A stretch of 64,000 nt of DNA from Rhizobium chutanense (lineage in GTDB: Bacteria > Pseudomonadota > Alphaproteobacteria > Rhizobiales > Rhizobiaceae), in NCBI RefSeq assembly GCF_002531935.1, contig NZ_NWSV01000025.1, forward strand, positions 35,049 to 99,048. The letters run 5' to 3'. The stretch's first letter is position 1. Every line of letters starts with the position of its first letter. Positions 35,534-43,725 of this stretch are shown piece after piece. A model generated the notes under the pieces. That model was given only the letters and a program-made list of their open reading frames with translations, did not search any database and was not told where the DNA came from. Made by a program: the position numbers and the translations under genes.

Positions 35534-35800
35534 TCAGTGAGGCAAGCGTTTCCGGCGGACGAGCTTGCTGAAGCGCGCTCTATCGTCCTCAGCCTTCGTG
35601 CGGTGAAGGAAGGCGAGCCTGCTGCCGTCGAGGCCCTGGAAGAATTCGTCCCAGGAAATATTCTCCTGCGTTTCCGGAGAGAAATCGACCCGGACAGTTT
35701 CGCTGTCGCTCGCGTTCTTGATACGGGCGGGATGGCCGCCTCGCTCTTCGATCCAATGCTTGATTCTGCGGTATTCCGTCGTCGTGCCGAACCTGCCCAT
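35534..35800 (-). CDS. Conserved hypothetical small protein
   Basis: 88 aa from ATG 35800, with GAGGAGG six bases upstream. Begins MGRFGTTTEYRRIKHWIEER and continues GGHPARIKNASDSETV. The pattern W-x-E-x-R-G-G-x-P-A resembles small uncharacterised proteins found in many bacteria and archaea. Charged, soluble, ending in a basic tail (RKRLPH). Function unknown; it stands alone, convergent with serA. Confidence 0.68.
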   Translation of the reverse strand: MGRFGTTTEYRRIKHWIEERGGHPARIKNASDSETVRVDFSPETQENISWDEFFQGLDGSRLAFLHRTKAEDDRARFSKLVRRKRLPH

Positions 35801-35977
35801 GTAACCCTCCTCAGCAATTCGATTGCGGCATTTCTGTCCCTGCAACGCATGATCGACGGGATCGTTCCATGGCGCATCAACTATTTTAGTAAGATCGGAT
35901 TAATCCGGGGGCGGCATCGGGAAGCCGATCGACGAACGAACCACAGGCGCAAAATCGATGTGAGGGGCCGAATGAGC

Positions 35978-36934
35978 CTATCGCGCGGGTGCCTGCGCAT
36001 CGCCTTCGGCCGGCGTCGTGGCAAGCGGCGATTGTGCGTCGCCGGAGGCGACGGCTGCGGGCAGGGGCACGTGGCGCTTGCGCTCGCGGATCAGCGTCAG
36101 CAGACCGGAGCAGATGATGAGCACGATGCCGAGAGCCATCGGCAGGTCGACGTGATCGTTGAAGAAGAGGTAGCCGAAGCCGATGGCCCAGATCATCTGG
36201 CTGTATTGCGGTGTCGCTACGAGCGTTGCAGGGGCGAGTCGCGCTGCTGTCATCAGCATCACGTTTCCCGCGGCGCCGAGCAATCCGTAGCCTGCAAGAA
36301 AGATCCATTGCTGTGGGCTCGGCACGACGATCTCGGAGAGCATGAGAACGCCGCTGACGGCAAGCGTGCCGAGCAGGGAGGCGCCATAGAGCGACAGGCG
36401 CTTCTCTGCCGGGCCGAGCGCGCGCAGGATGACGATGGCGACGGCAGCGGAGACCGCGCCGATGGTTGCAGCCAGATGGCCGACGGACAGCTCGCGGAAG
36501 CCCGGCCGGAGAACGACCAGCACACCAAGGAAGCCGACGATGACGGCAGCCCAGCGCTGCCAGCGCACGTCCTCCTTCAGGAAGATCACCGAGAGGATGG
36601 TGACGACCGACGGCAGCAGGAACAGCAGGCAGAAGGCCTCGGCCATCGGCAGCTTGGTGAAGGCTATGATCGAAGCGATCGATCCGGTCGCGCCGGCGGC
36701 AAATCGCGCCATCCAGAGCGGCCGGTTCGTCGTTGCGAATATGTCGAGCCATGAATCGCCCCGTCCCTTGATGAAGGGAAGGGCCGACAGGCTGAGCACA
36801 GCGCCGGTGAAGGCGATCTGGAAGGAGGGAACGGCGCCGTGCAGGGCTTTGATGGATGCATCGCTGAAGGCAAAGACGGCATAGCCGACAAATGCGACAA
36901 GGACGCCGCGAAGCGTGGTTGAGGCGGTTGTCAT
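35978..36934 (-). CDS. DMT-superfamily (EamA) transporter
   Basis: 318 aa with ten predicted membrane helices in two EamA repeats: repeat 1 begins LVAFVGYAVFAFSDASIKAL and contains GSIASIIAFTKLPMAEAF; repeat 2 contains GLLGAAGNVMLMTAARLAPA and WAIGFGYLFFNDHVDLPMA. The C-terminus is a short Ala/Pro-rich cytoplasmic tail. Such carriers export metabolites or amino acids; the substrate is unknown. Monocistronic. Confidence 0.85.
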   Translation of the reverse strand: MTTASTTLRGVLVAFVGYAVFAFSDASIKALHGAVPSFQIAFTGAVLSLSALPFIKGRGDSWLDIFATTNRPLWMARFAAGATGSIASIIAFTKLPMAEAFCLLFLLPSVVTILSVIFLKEDVRWQRWAAVIVGFLGVLVVLRPGFRELSVGHLAATIGAVSAAVAIVILRALGPAEKRLSLYGASLLGTLAVSGVLMLSEIVVPSPQQWIFLAGYGLLGAAGNVMLMTAARLAPATLVATPQYSQMIWAIGFGYLFFNDHVDLPMALGIVLIICSGLLTLIRERKRHVPLPAAVASGDAQSPLATTPAEGDAQAPAR

Positions 36935-37198
36935 TTATTCGAATCTTCTAAAGGTGGGGCGTTTCATCTACGCGACGAAATGCCGGCTGGCAAAGACCGA
37001 TTGCGAATAGCTGCAATGCATGAGCGGCGTGTGAGGCTGGCGATGCCGGCCGAAACGTCGGCACTTGCGCGCGGGCGCAATAATTTCTATATCCGTCGCC
37101 CATGAAAGCTGGCGGCCGATCCCGCCGGAAATGCAGGAAATCCGCCACATTCCGAAGTCAGAACGGCGGATCGAAACAGCGCAGAATTGGCACTATCG

Positions 37199-38398
37199 TT
37201 GAACACACTGGATTTTGACAAGAAGCCGGAAGAGACCCGTGTCGTCGTCGCCATGTCGGGCGGCGTCGATTCATCCGTCGTTGCCGGCCTTCTCAAACAG
37301 CAGGGTTACGATGTGCTCGGCATCACGCTGCAGCTTTACGACCATGGAGCGGCCGTCCACCGTGCCGGGTCCTGCTGCGCGGGCCAGGATATCGACGATG
37401 CGCGTCGCGTCTGCGAAACGCTCGGCATCCCGCATTACGTGCTCGACTACGAGAAGCGCTTTCGCGAGACGGTGATCAATCCCTTCGCCGAAAGCTATGT
37501 GGCCGGCGAAACGCCGATCCCCTGCGTCTCCTGCAATCAGACTGTCAAATTCGCCGATCTGCTGGCGACCGCCAAGGAGCTCGGCGCCGATGCGCTGGCG
37601 ACGGGCCACTATATCCGCTCCCGTCCGAACCCTTCGCCTGACAGTCCCGGCCGCCGCGCGCTGTTCCGCCCGGCCGATGCCGACCGGGATCAGAGCTATT
37701 TCCTCTTCGCCACGACGCAGGAACAGATCGATTATCTTCGTTTTCCTTTGGGCGGCCTGCCGAAGGCCGAGACCCGCAGGCTTGCCGAAGAGATGGGCCT
37801 CGTCGTCGCCAAGAAGGCCGACAGCCAGGACATTTGCTTCGTGCCGCAGGGCAAATATTCCGACATCATCACCAAGCTGAAGCCGAATGCGGCGCTTGCC
37901 GGCGAGATCGTCCATCTCGACGGCCGCGTGCTCGGCACCCATGAAGGTATTCTGCACTTCACCATCGGCCAGCGCCGCGGTATCGGCATCGCCACCGGCG
38001 AGCCGCTTTACGTCGTCTTTCTCGACGCCCGCTCGCGCCGCGTCATCGTCGGCCCGAAGGAAGCACTGGAGACGCACCGCGTCTATCTGCGCGACGTCAA
38101 CTGGCTGGGCGACGAGACGCTTGCGGATGCCGCCTCCGGCAAGGGCTTCGCCTGCTATGCCAAGGTCCGCTCGACGAGGGCGCCGGCGCCGGCCGTACTG
38201 CACGTCGATGCCAACGGCACCTATGTCGACCTGACGGTCGGTGAGGCAGGCATTGCGCCCGGCCAGGCTTGCGCGCTTTACTCGGCCCCCGGCGACGACG
38301 CACGGGTCTTCGGCGGCGGTTTCATCGAGCGCTCCGAGCGCGAAGCTTCAGCCGAGGCCTCGCTGAAAGCGCTTTTGTCCAGCCCCGTCGCCGCCTGA
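37199..38398 (+). CDS. mnmA: tRNA-specific 2-thiouridylase MnmA
   Basis: 399 aa from TTG 37199 (NTLDFDKKPEETRVVV); another TTG at 37187 is possible and neither has a clear ribosome-binding site. Installs the 2-thio group on U34 of Lys/Glu/Gln tRNAs. The PP-loop VAMSGGVDSS near residue 21, catalytic cysteines in NPCVSCN-like TPIPCVSCNQTVKF and DSQDICFVPQGKY, and the C-terminal barrel are all visible. Forty-odd bases of low complexity precede it. Confidence 0.95.
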   Translation: MNTLDFDKKPEETRVVVAMSGGVDSSVVAGLLKQQGYDVLGITLQLYDHGAAVHRAGSCCAGQDIDDARRVCETLGIPHYVLDYEKRFRETVINPFAESYVAGETPIPCVSCNQTVKFADLLATAKELGADALATGHYIRSRPNPSPDSPGRRALFRPADADRDQSYFLFATTQEQIDYLRFPLGGLPKAETRRLAEEMGLVVAKKADSQDICFVPQGKYSDIITKLKPNAALAGEIVHLDGRVLGTHEGILHFTIGQRRGIGIATGEPLYVVFLDARSRRVIVGPKEALETHRVYLRDVNWLGDETLADAASGKGFACYAKVRSTRAPAPAVLHVDANGTYVDLTVGEAGIAPGQACALYSAPGDDARVFGGGFIERSEREASAEASLKALLSSPVAA

Positions 38399-38534
38399 AA
38401 CGGCCCGGAAACGGCCGGCGGCAAAGCCCACCGTTTTTCTCGATCATGCGCTTGACACAAAGCAGAGCCGCACCTTATAAGCCGCTCATCCCACGAACCG
38501 GTATCGCTTCACGATGCCGATATCGTTGACCAGT

Positions 38535-38611
38535 GGCGGAGTAGCTCAGTAGGTCAGAGCAGAGGAATCATAATCCTTGTGTCGGGGGTTCAAATCCCTC
38601 CTCCGCTACCA
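38535..38611 (+). tRNA. tRNA-Met (anticodon CAT)
   Basis: 77 nt including encoded CCA. Acceptor arm GGCGGAG / CTCCGCT, D-arm GCTCAG...AGAGC, anticodon stem GAGGA / TCCTT around loop ATCATAA (anticodon CAT), T-arm with GTTCAAATC. Elongator Met rather than initiator, because the first pair G-T and the anticodon stem lack the three consecutive G-C pairs of initiators; tRNA-Ile(CAT) is less likely but not excluded. Confidence 0.93.
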
Positions 38612-38753
38612 CGGTTCCCAATACAGAATTCGCGATTTTTGCGGCTCGATTTTGATCCGGTTCCGGCCGCCGCCATAGCACATTGGTCGTGCGCCAAACG
38701 CGGCGGCGAGGCGACAAAACAGTTCAGCTCTGATCTGCAGGATTTCCGCTAAG
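38612..38753. other. Gene-free stretch after tRNA-Met
   Basis: Begins a gene-poor region that runs to the VCBS gene. No gene, terminator or integrase attachment duplicate was recognised here. Confidence 0.4.
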
Positions 38754-38850
38754 GCGCGTCGCATAGAACTGGAGTCATGCGGCGCGCTTTAGTCTTCGGG
38801 TTTATGCATGTCGCTATCCCGGAACCGCTATACCCTTCCGGGACATGCAT
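38754..38850. repeat. Interspersed repeat with two hairpins
   Basis: Hairpin 1: GCGCGTCGCAT / ATGCGGCGCGC. Hairpin 2: ATGCATGTC / GACATGCAT with an inner TCCCGG / CCGGGA stem. The stretch GCTTTAG-TCTT...TTTATGCATGTC recurs at about 53620-53646. Confidence 0.75.
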
Positions 38851-38867
38851 TAACGCCGATAAGAAGG

Positions 38868-38996
38868 TTATCTGTAGAGCGCCAAAAGCAATACAGGCAT
38901 CCTCATCGCCCAAAGATGGGAAGCGGCAGCGATGATAATAGCCCATACGGCCAGCGAGAACATGACCGCCGCTAACCTGATCCCGACTGACTCCAT
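38868..38996 (-). CDS. Possible tiny membrane protein
   Basis: 42 aa from ATG 38996 (a second ATG sits just upstream at 38999), preceded by GGAGGA. The peptide reads MESVGIRLAAVMFSLAVWA, then IIIAAASHLWAMRMPVLL, ending LALYR: one or two membrane helices with a basic end. No homologue is recognised. Support comes only from the ribosome-binding site and the hydrophobic pattern. Confidence 0.42.
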   Translation of the reverse strand: MESVGIRLAAVMFSLAVWAIIIAAASHLWAMRMPVLLLALYR

Positions 38997-39166
38997 CATT
39001 TCCTCCATCCCAGTATGATCCGTGCCCCCCACGGATGATCCAATGTTAGCAAGGCTGAGGTCGCTCAGCTATCGCAAGAAATTGGTACCCGATAGAAGCT
39101 GCTGATCGTGCGCTCGGGAAAGATGCAGAGCTTTCGGCGATTACGACGCTCGTTTCACCCCGCCGG

Positions 39167-39997
39167 TCAAACGAGGAAATGAAAATTGTCGTATTGCGCG
39201 CCGAAATAATCAGGGCCGCTGTCTTCCGTGATGATCGGTTCGCTATCGAGCAGGAGATAGTCGATCGGGCCGTAGGCGCTGAGATCGATCAGTTGGGGAT
39301 TGTGGATGCTGTCGGCGGTGATGGTCACTGTTGTGGAGAAGACGATATTGCCGTTCAGCTGGCCTTCGATCGTCAGAACGTTGTCATAGTTCGACGTTCC
39401 GTTGGCAACTTCGAATTGCTTGATCTGGAATGGGCCACCATCCGCTGAATAGATGGGTGTCCAGAACACGCCGCCTCCCAGATAGTGGTTGCCGTCGGCC
39501 TCCTGTCGCACCGTTGCATCGTCTCCGTCCCGCCAGGCGCCCCAGTCGAAGCCTTTGTAGCCGGTGGGAAAGTCGCTATGGCCGACGTCTTCGAAATTGA
39601 CGAACACATCGCCGCGTTCCGGCAGGTCTATTGCGATGCTGAGCGCGCCGACGTCGGTGGCACCTTTGCCGTCTGATATCTTGAAGGTGAACTTTTCGAC
39701 GAGCGCATCCCCCGGTCCGAGCGCTGCGACCTCAGGCTTCGAGTGATCGAGCGCATAGGTGTAGCTGCCGTCGGAATAAACGGTGAGTGTGCCGTATTTT
39801 CCTTCGATTGCCGTGCTCGTGGCAGGGGATCCATTGGCCGGTTGCGGAATGCGTTGTCCGTTGACGAAGTTGAGGCGTACCGTATCTCCGTCGACATCCG
39901 TGGAACTGGTATTTTCGAGAATGTCGCCGGTAATCGCATCGTCGATATTGAAAACAGGCAAGTATACGTCGCCAGCGACTGGCTTGTGATTTACCAT
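39167..39997 (-). CDS. VCBS-repeat-containing protein, probably secreted
   Basis: 276 aa. The N-terminal part holds a VCBS/cadherin-like repeat (about residues 12-125): TDVDGDTVRLNFVNG, YGTLTVYSDGSYTYALD and FTFKISDGKGATDVG. The C-terminal ~140 residues form another beta-rich domain (FVNFEDVGHSDFPTGYKGFDW ... YGPIDYLLLDSEPI) of unknown type. No signal peptide and no glycine-rich calcium repeats, so secretion, if it occurs, would be type I with an unrecognised signal. Acidic (many Asp), with somewhat lower GC than neighbours. Lone gene between the tRNA/repeat stretch and the ABC operon. Confidence 0.72.
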   Translation of the reverse strand: MVNHKPVAGDVYLPVFNIDDAITGDILENTSSTDVDGDTVRLNFVNGQRIPQPANGSPATSTAIEGKYGTLTVYSDGSYTYALDHSKPEVAALGPGDALVEKFTFKISDGKGATDVGALSIAIDLPERGDVFVNFEDVGHSDFPTGYKGFDWGAWRDGDDATVRQEADGNHYLGGGVFWTPIYSADGGPFQIKQFEVANGTSNYDNVLTIEGQLNGNIVFSTTVTITADSIHNPQLIDLSAYGPIDYLLLDSEPIITEDSGPDYFGAQYDNFHFLV

Positions 39998-40334
39998 TTC
40001 TACCTCCCGTGTGATTTTCGTTTCGACTATGCAATCCTATCGGGTAATCTGGCAATGGAAATTGGCGAAGCTTCGGATTAATTCGTTTGCGGCAGCCGAC
40101 AGATTTCGAGAGGGCGCCGTACCGACATCCAAGTAGAGGGGCGGCGTTTGAGTCGAATCTGTTTGTGATTCGGAGCTTCTATGCTCTGTCCCGTGCTGCT
40201 GCCGTTCTGTCGTTCATGGAAAGGCATCATGATAATGGCTGGCCGACGATGATGTCGTCATGACGATATACTGGCTATATTGCTGTCCGTGCCGAGCGCA
40301 GCAGAATGTAGGACGACTCGACGGCGTCAAGCCG
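39998..40334. other. Gene-free stretch between the VCBS gene and livF
   Basis: 337 bp of mixed composition. It should contain the VCBS gene promoter at its left and the end of the ABC operon at its right. No terminator, gene or repeat was recognised with confidence. Confidence 0.4.
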
Positions 40335-41051
40335 TCAATGCAGGCCACCGACCCCGAGCAGGCTCTCGACCGTCTCGTGATCCCGGGCGAGGCTCTCCGG
40401 CGTTCCCGTCCAGGCCAGTCGCCCTCGTTCGAGGATGACGACCTGATCGGCGAAATCGAGCGCGCTTTGGATACGCTGTTCGACCAGCAGGATGGTCATA
40501 TCGCCTGCCTGGGCGAGTTCGGTGAAGGCGGCCATCAGTTCCTCGCAAATGACGGGTGCGAGACCCTCCAGCGGTTCGTCGAGCAGCAGGACGGAGGGGC
40601 GGCCGAGAATGGTGCGGGCCGTCGAGAGCATCTGCTGCTCGCCGCCGGAGAGCTGGTTGCCGAGGTTGCGGCGGCGCTCCTTCAGGCGTGGGAACATGGC
40701 GTAGGCTTCTTCCAGCGCCGTCTTCGGGCGCGTCTTCAAGCCGACGAAAAGGTTCTCTTCGACCGTCAGTGTCGGAAAGATGCAGCGTGTCTGCGGCACA
40801 TATCCCAGGCCCTTGTGCGCCCGTGCGGCGCTCGGCGCCGTGGTGACGTCCGAGCCGCCGAGGCGGATCTGGCCCTCATATCGCCTGGTCTGCCCGGCAA
40901 GGGTCGCCAGCAGCGTGGTCTTGCCCATGCCGTTGCGGCCGAGCACGGCCAGCCGTGCGCCGGCCGGCACGGAGAGGGAAATGCCCTCGAGCACGCGTGT
41001 CGGTCCATATCCGGCCGACAGATTTTCGACCTCAAGCGATATGGCTGGCAT
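40335..41051 (-). CDS. livF: Branched-chain-type ABC transporter ATPase (LivF)
   Basis: 238 aa from ATG 41051 (MPAISLEVENLSAGYG); the frame runs further upstream inside livG but without similarity. Walker A GRNGMGKTTL, signature LSGGEQQM, Walker B VLLLDEPLEGLAP. Energises import with LivG. Last gene of the five-gene minus-strand operon, overlapping the livG end by 20 nt. Confidence 0.9.
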   Translation of the reverse strand: MPAISLEVENLSAGYGPTRVLEGISLSVPAGARLAVLGRNGMGKTTLLATLAGQTRRYEGQIRLGGSDVTTAPSAARAHKGLGYVPQTRCIFPTLTVEENLFVGLKTRPKTALEEAYAMFPRLKERRRNLGNQLSGGEQQMLSTARTILGRPSVLLLDEPLEGLAPVICEELMAAFTELAQAGDMTILLVEQRIQSALDFADQVVILERGRLAWTGTPESLARDHETVESLLGVGGLH

Positions 41052-41796
41052 TGGCATAGCTCCCGAGATAGGCCTCGCGCACGCGCGCATCCTTGGTGAC
41101 GTCTTCAGGCAGGCCGTCGAAGATGATCGCGCCCGATGCAAGCACGATGACGCGTTTGGCAAAACGGAAGACGAGGTCCATGTCGTGTTCGATCATCAGC
41201 ACGGCGAGATCGGCGGGCAGATCGGCAAGCGCCTGCTCGATGCGGCCGGTATCGCTTTGCGGCACGCCGGCTGCCGGTTCGTCGAGCAGCAGCACCTTTG
41301 GTTTCAGCGCCAGCGCCACGGCGATCTCGAGAAGCCGCTGCTGACCATAGGCGATCTCGCTGACCTTGCGATGCATCAGCGCCGCCAGCCCGAGCTTTTC
41401 AAGGAGATCGCCGATCTCCGCCATGACATCGGGCATATGCAGGAAATTGCCGAACATGCGTCCGGTCCTTCCGTCCCGCTGAAGAACGGCGAGCCCGACA
41501 TGTTCGGCCGGTGTCATATCCTGGAAAAGCCGCGTCACCTGAAAGGATCTGATGAGACCGCGTTTGACCCGGCCGATCGCGCCGACTTTCGTGACCACCT
41601 CGCCGCCGAGGCGCACCTCGCCCGAATCGGGGGAGAGATTGCCGGTCACCAGATTAACGAAGGTGGTCTTGCCGGCGCCGTTCGGGCCGATCAGCGCCAC
41701 ACGATCGCCCGGTGACATTGCCAGCGAGACATCATTGGTAACGGCAAGGCCGCCGAAGGCCTTTTTGAGATTGGCGACTTCGAAGACGGGACTCAT
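41032..41796 (-). CDS. livG: Branched-chain-type ABC transporter ATPase (LivG)
   Basis: 254 aa from ATG 41796 (MSPVFEVANLKKAFGGLAV). Walker A GPNGAGKTTF; the signature region is altered to SEIAYGQQRLLEIA, as usual for LivG; Walker B VLLLDEPAAGVP. The ATG overlaps the livM stop by 4 nt (ATGA). Confidence 0.9.
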   Translation of the reverse strand: MSPVFEVANLKKAFGGLAVTNDVSLAMSPGDRVALIGPNGAGKTTFVNLVTGNLSPDSGEVRLGGEVVTKVGAIGRVKRGLIRSFQVTRLFQDMTPAEHVGLAVLQRDGRTGRMFGNFLHMPDVMAEIGDLLEKLGLAALMHRKVSEIAYGQQRLLEIAVALALKPKVLLLDEPAAGVPQSDTGRIEQALADLPADLAVLMIEHDMDLVFRFAKRVIVLASGAIIFDGLPEDVTKDARVREAYLGSYANASHIA

Positions 41797-42797
41797 GAAT
41801 GCTGCTCCCTGCGGCGGCCGATAAAATTCGCGGCGGTCCCGTAGAGACCTTTCGGTGCGAAAAGTACGACGGCGATCAGCAGTGCACCGACCATCGTCAG
41901 CCAGTGGAAGGGATTGGCCGCCGAGACGTAATCCTCGAAAAGCATGAAGACGACGGTGCCGGAAAGCGCGCCGAAGAGAGAACCGGTGCCACCGAGCACC
42001 AGCATGACAAGCGCTTCGGCCGATTGCGTGAAAGACAGGCTGTCGAGGCCGACGACCTGCGTCGAGATCGCATTCAATGCGCCACCGATACCGGCCACGG
42101 CACCCGATATCCCATACATGCTGATAAGAGCCGCCTTCGGCGAAGCACCCATGGCGCGGACACGCAGCGGGTCTTGTTTGATGGCCCGGCAGAGCATGCC
42201 GAAGGGAGAGCGGACCAGCAACCGCAGCAGCATGAAGACAGCAAGCAGCAGCGCCATTCCGAAGAAGAAGGCGGTTTGACCGTAAAGATCGAATTCGAAA
42301 ATGCCGAAGATGGGGTCCGGCGCGATACCGGAAAGCCCGTCGCTGCCTCCCGTCCATGACGATGCCTTGTTGGCGAATTCATGGAAGAGGTTGATGAGCG
42401 CGATCGACAGCACGAGCTGCGGCAATCCGTGCGCCCGCAGGATGACGACGCCGCAGAAGAGCCCGGCAACCGCCCCGCCTGCAATGCCGGCCAGCATCAT
42501 CAGCAGCGGATCATTGATGCCGTAATGCGCCGACAGGATGCCGGCGGCATAGGCGCCGGCGCCGAACAGTGCGGCATGGCCGAGCGTCGCGACGCCGCAA
42601 TAACCGGTGACGAGATCGAGCGACAGGACGAGCAGCGCGATCGTCATCATCCGGGTCAGCAGTGCGAGATTGTCGGGGAATGCGACATAGCCGATCGCGG
42701 CGATGGCTGTGATCACCGCTATCCCGGCGAGATCGCGGCCGATGGCCCCGCGCCGATGCTGGAGGCGTCCGTTTTCGTTGTTCATCACGAGCGCCAT
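41793..42797 (-). CDS. livM: Branched-chain-type ABC transporter permease (LivM)
   Basis: 334 aa, multi-helix permease with the LivM-typical YCGVATLGHAALFGAGAYAAG and the EAA-like KQDPLRVRAMGASPKAALI loop that contacts the ATPases. Its ATG lies one base from the livH stop codon; an internal ATG at 42785 is also possible. Confidence 0.9.
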   Translation of the reverse strand: MALVMNNENGRLQHRRGAIGRDLAGIAVITAIAAIGYVAFPDNLALLTRMMTIALLVLSLDLVTGYCGVATLGHAALFGAGAYAAGILSAHYGINDPLLMMLAGIAGGAVAGLFCGVVILRAHGLPQLVLSIALINLFHEFANKASSWTGGSDGLSGIAPDPIFGIFEFDLYGQTAFFFGMALLLAVFMLLRLLVRSPFGMLCRAIKQDPLRVRAMGASPKAALISMYGISGAVAGIGGALNAISTQVVGLDSLSFTQSAEALVMLVLGGTGSLFGALSGTVVFMLFEDYVSAANPFHWLTMVGALLIAVVLFAPKGLYGTAANFIGRRREQHS

Positions 42798-42798
42798 C

Positions 42799-43662
42799 TC
42801 ATTTTGCCCTTCCGGCGAGGCCGCGCGGGAAGACGCAGATGATCGCGATCACGGCGAGATAGAAGAAGAATTCTCCGAATTCCGGCATCAGATAACGGCC
42901 TGTCGTATCGATCGCGCCGAGCAGCAGGCAGGCGATCAGTGCGCCCGGAATGGAGCCCGCGCCGCCGACGGAGACGACGACGAGAAAGGTGACCATGTAG
43001 CGCAGCGCGTAATAGGGTTCGACTGGCAGGAGTTCGGCGCCGACCACGCCGCCGAAAGCGGCGAGCCCGACGGCGACAGCGAAGCTCACGGCGTAGATGA
43101 TCTCGGTGCGCACGCCGAGCGCTGCCGCCATCGCCGCGTCATCCACGGAGGCGCGCAGCTTGACGCCGAAGCTCGTCCTGTCGATTGCGAACCAGAGCGC
43201 CAGAGCAACGGCGAGCCCGCAGAAGATGACGAAAAGCCGGTGAACGGGAATGGTGCGGAAGCCGAGATCGGCCGATCCCTGCAATATGGCAGGAAGCGGT
43301 ATGGTTTTCAGCGTCGGCCCCATTCCGTAATTCGCCAGGCCGATGACGCAGAAGGTGATGCCGATCGTCATCAGCACCTGGGTCAGCTCGGGCGCGCCAT
43401 AGATTCGGCGATAGAGAAAGCGCTCCAGCGGTATCGCGATGACGATCGTGATGACAACGGCGGCGATAACCGCTACCGCATAACCGAGGCCGAGGTCGCG
43501 GGCGGCATAGGAGGCGATGTAGCCTCCGATCATGGCAAAAGCGCCGTGCGCCAGGTTGACGACACGCATCAGTCCCATGGTCACGGAAAGGCCGATCGAG
43601 ATCACGAAGAGCACCATGCCATAGGCAAAGGCGTCGACGGCGATGCTGAAGACTGTCTGCAT
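42799..43662 (-). CDS. livH: Branched-chain-type ABC transporter permease (LivH)
   Basis: 287 aa permease with VTMGLMRVVNLAHGAFAMIG near residue 28 and the cytoplasmic loop RTSFGVKLRASVDDAAMAAALG. Pairs with LivM in the membrane. Separated from the upstream binding-protein gene by 63 nt holding a strong hairpin. Confidence 0.9.
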   Translation of the reverse strand: MQTVFSIAVDAFAYGMVLFVISIGLSVTMGLMRVVNLAHGAFAMIGGYIASYAARDLGLGYAVAVIAAVVITIVIAIPLERFLYRRIYGAPELTQVLMTIGITFCVIGLANYGMGPTLKTIPLPAILQGSADLGFRTIPVHRLFVIFCGLAVALALWFAIDRTSFGVKLRASVDDAAMAAALGVRTEIIYAVSFAVAVGLAAFGGVVGAELLPVEPYYALRYMVTFLVVVSVGGAGSIPGALIACLLLGAIDTTGRYLMPEFGEFFFYLAVIAIICVFPRGLAGRAK

Positions 43663-43681
43663 TGAAATCCCTTGCTTCGCT

Positions 43682-43708
43682 GCGACGGGCTCTGCGTAAG
43701 CCCGTCGC
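43682..43708 (-). promoter_or_regulatory. Intra-operon hairpin between binding-protein and permease genes
   Basis: Perfect 10-bp stem GCGACGGGCT / AGCCCGTCGC, loop of seven. No T-run, so more likely an mRNA-stabilising or partial attenuator structure that gives excess binding protein. Confidence 0.6.
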
Positions 43709-43725
43709 TTATCGGGTGCCGGATC

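Noticed and set aside
38535..38611. tRNA-Met as an active integration site
   Set aside because: No integrase and no duplicated tRNA 3' end were seen within the window.
38749..38946. 65-codon minus-strand frame
   Set aside because: Half of it is the palindromic repeat, and it competes with a better small frame that has a ribosome-binding site.
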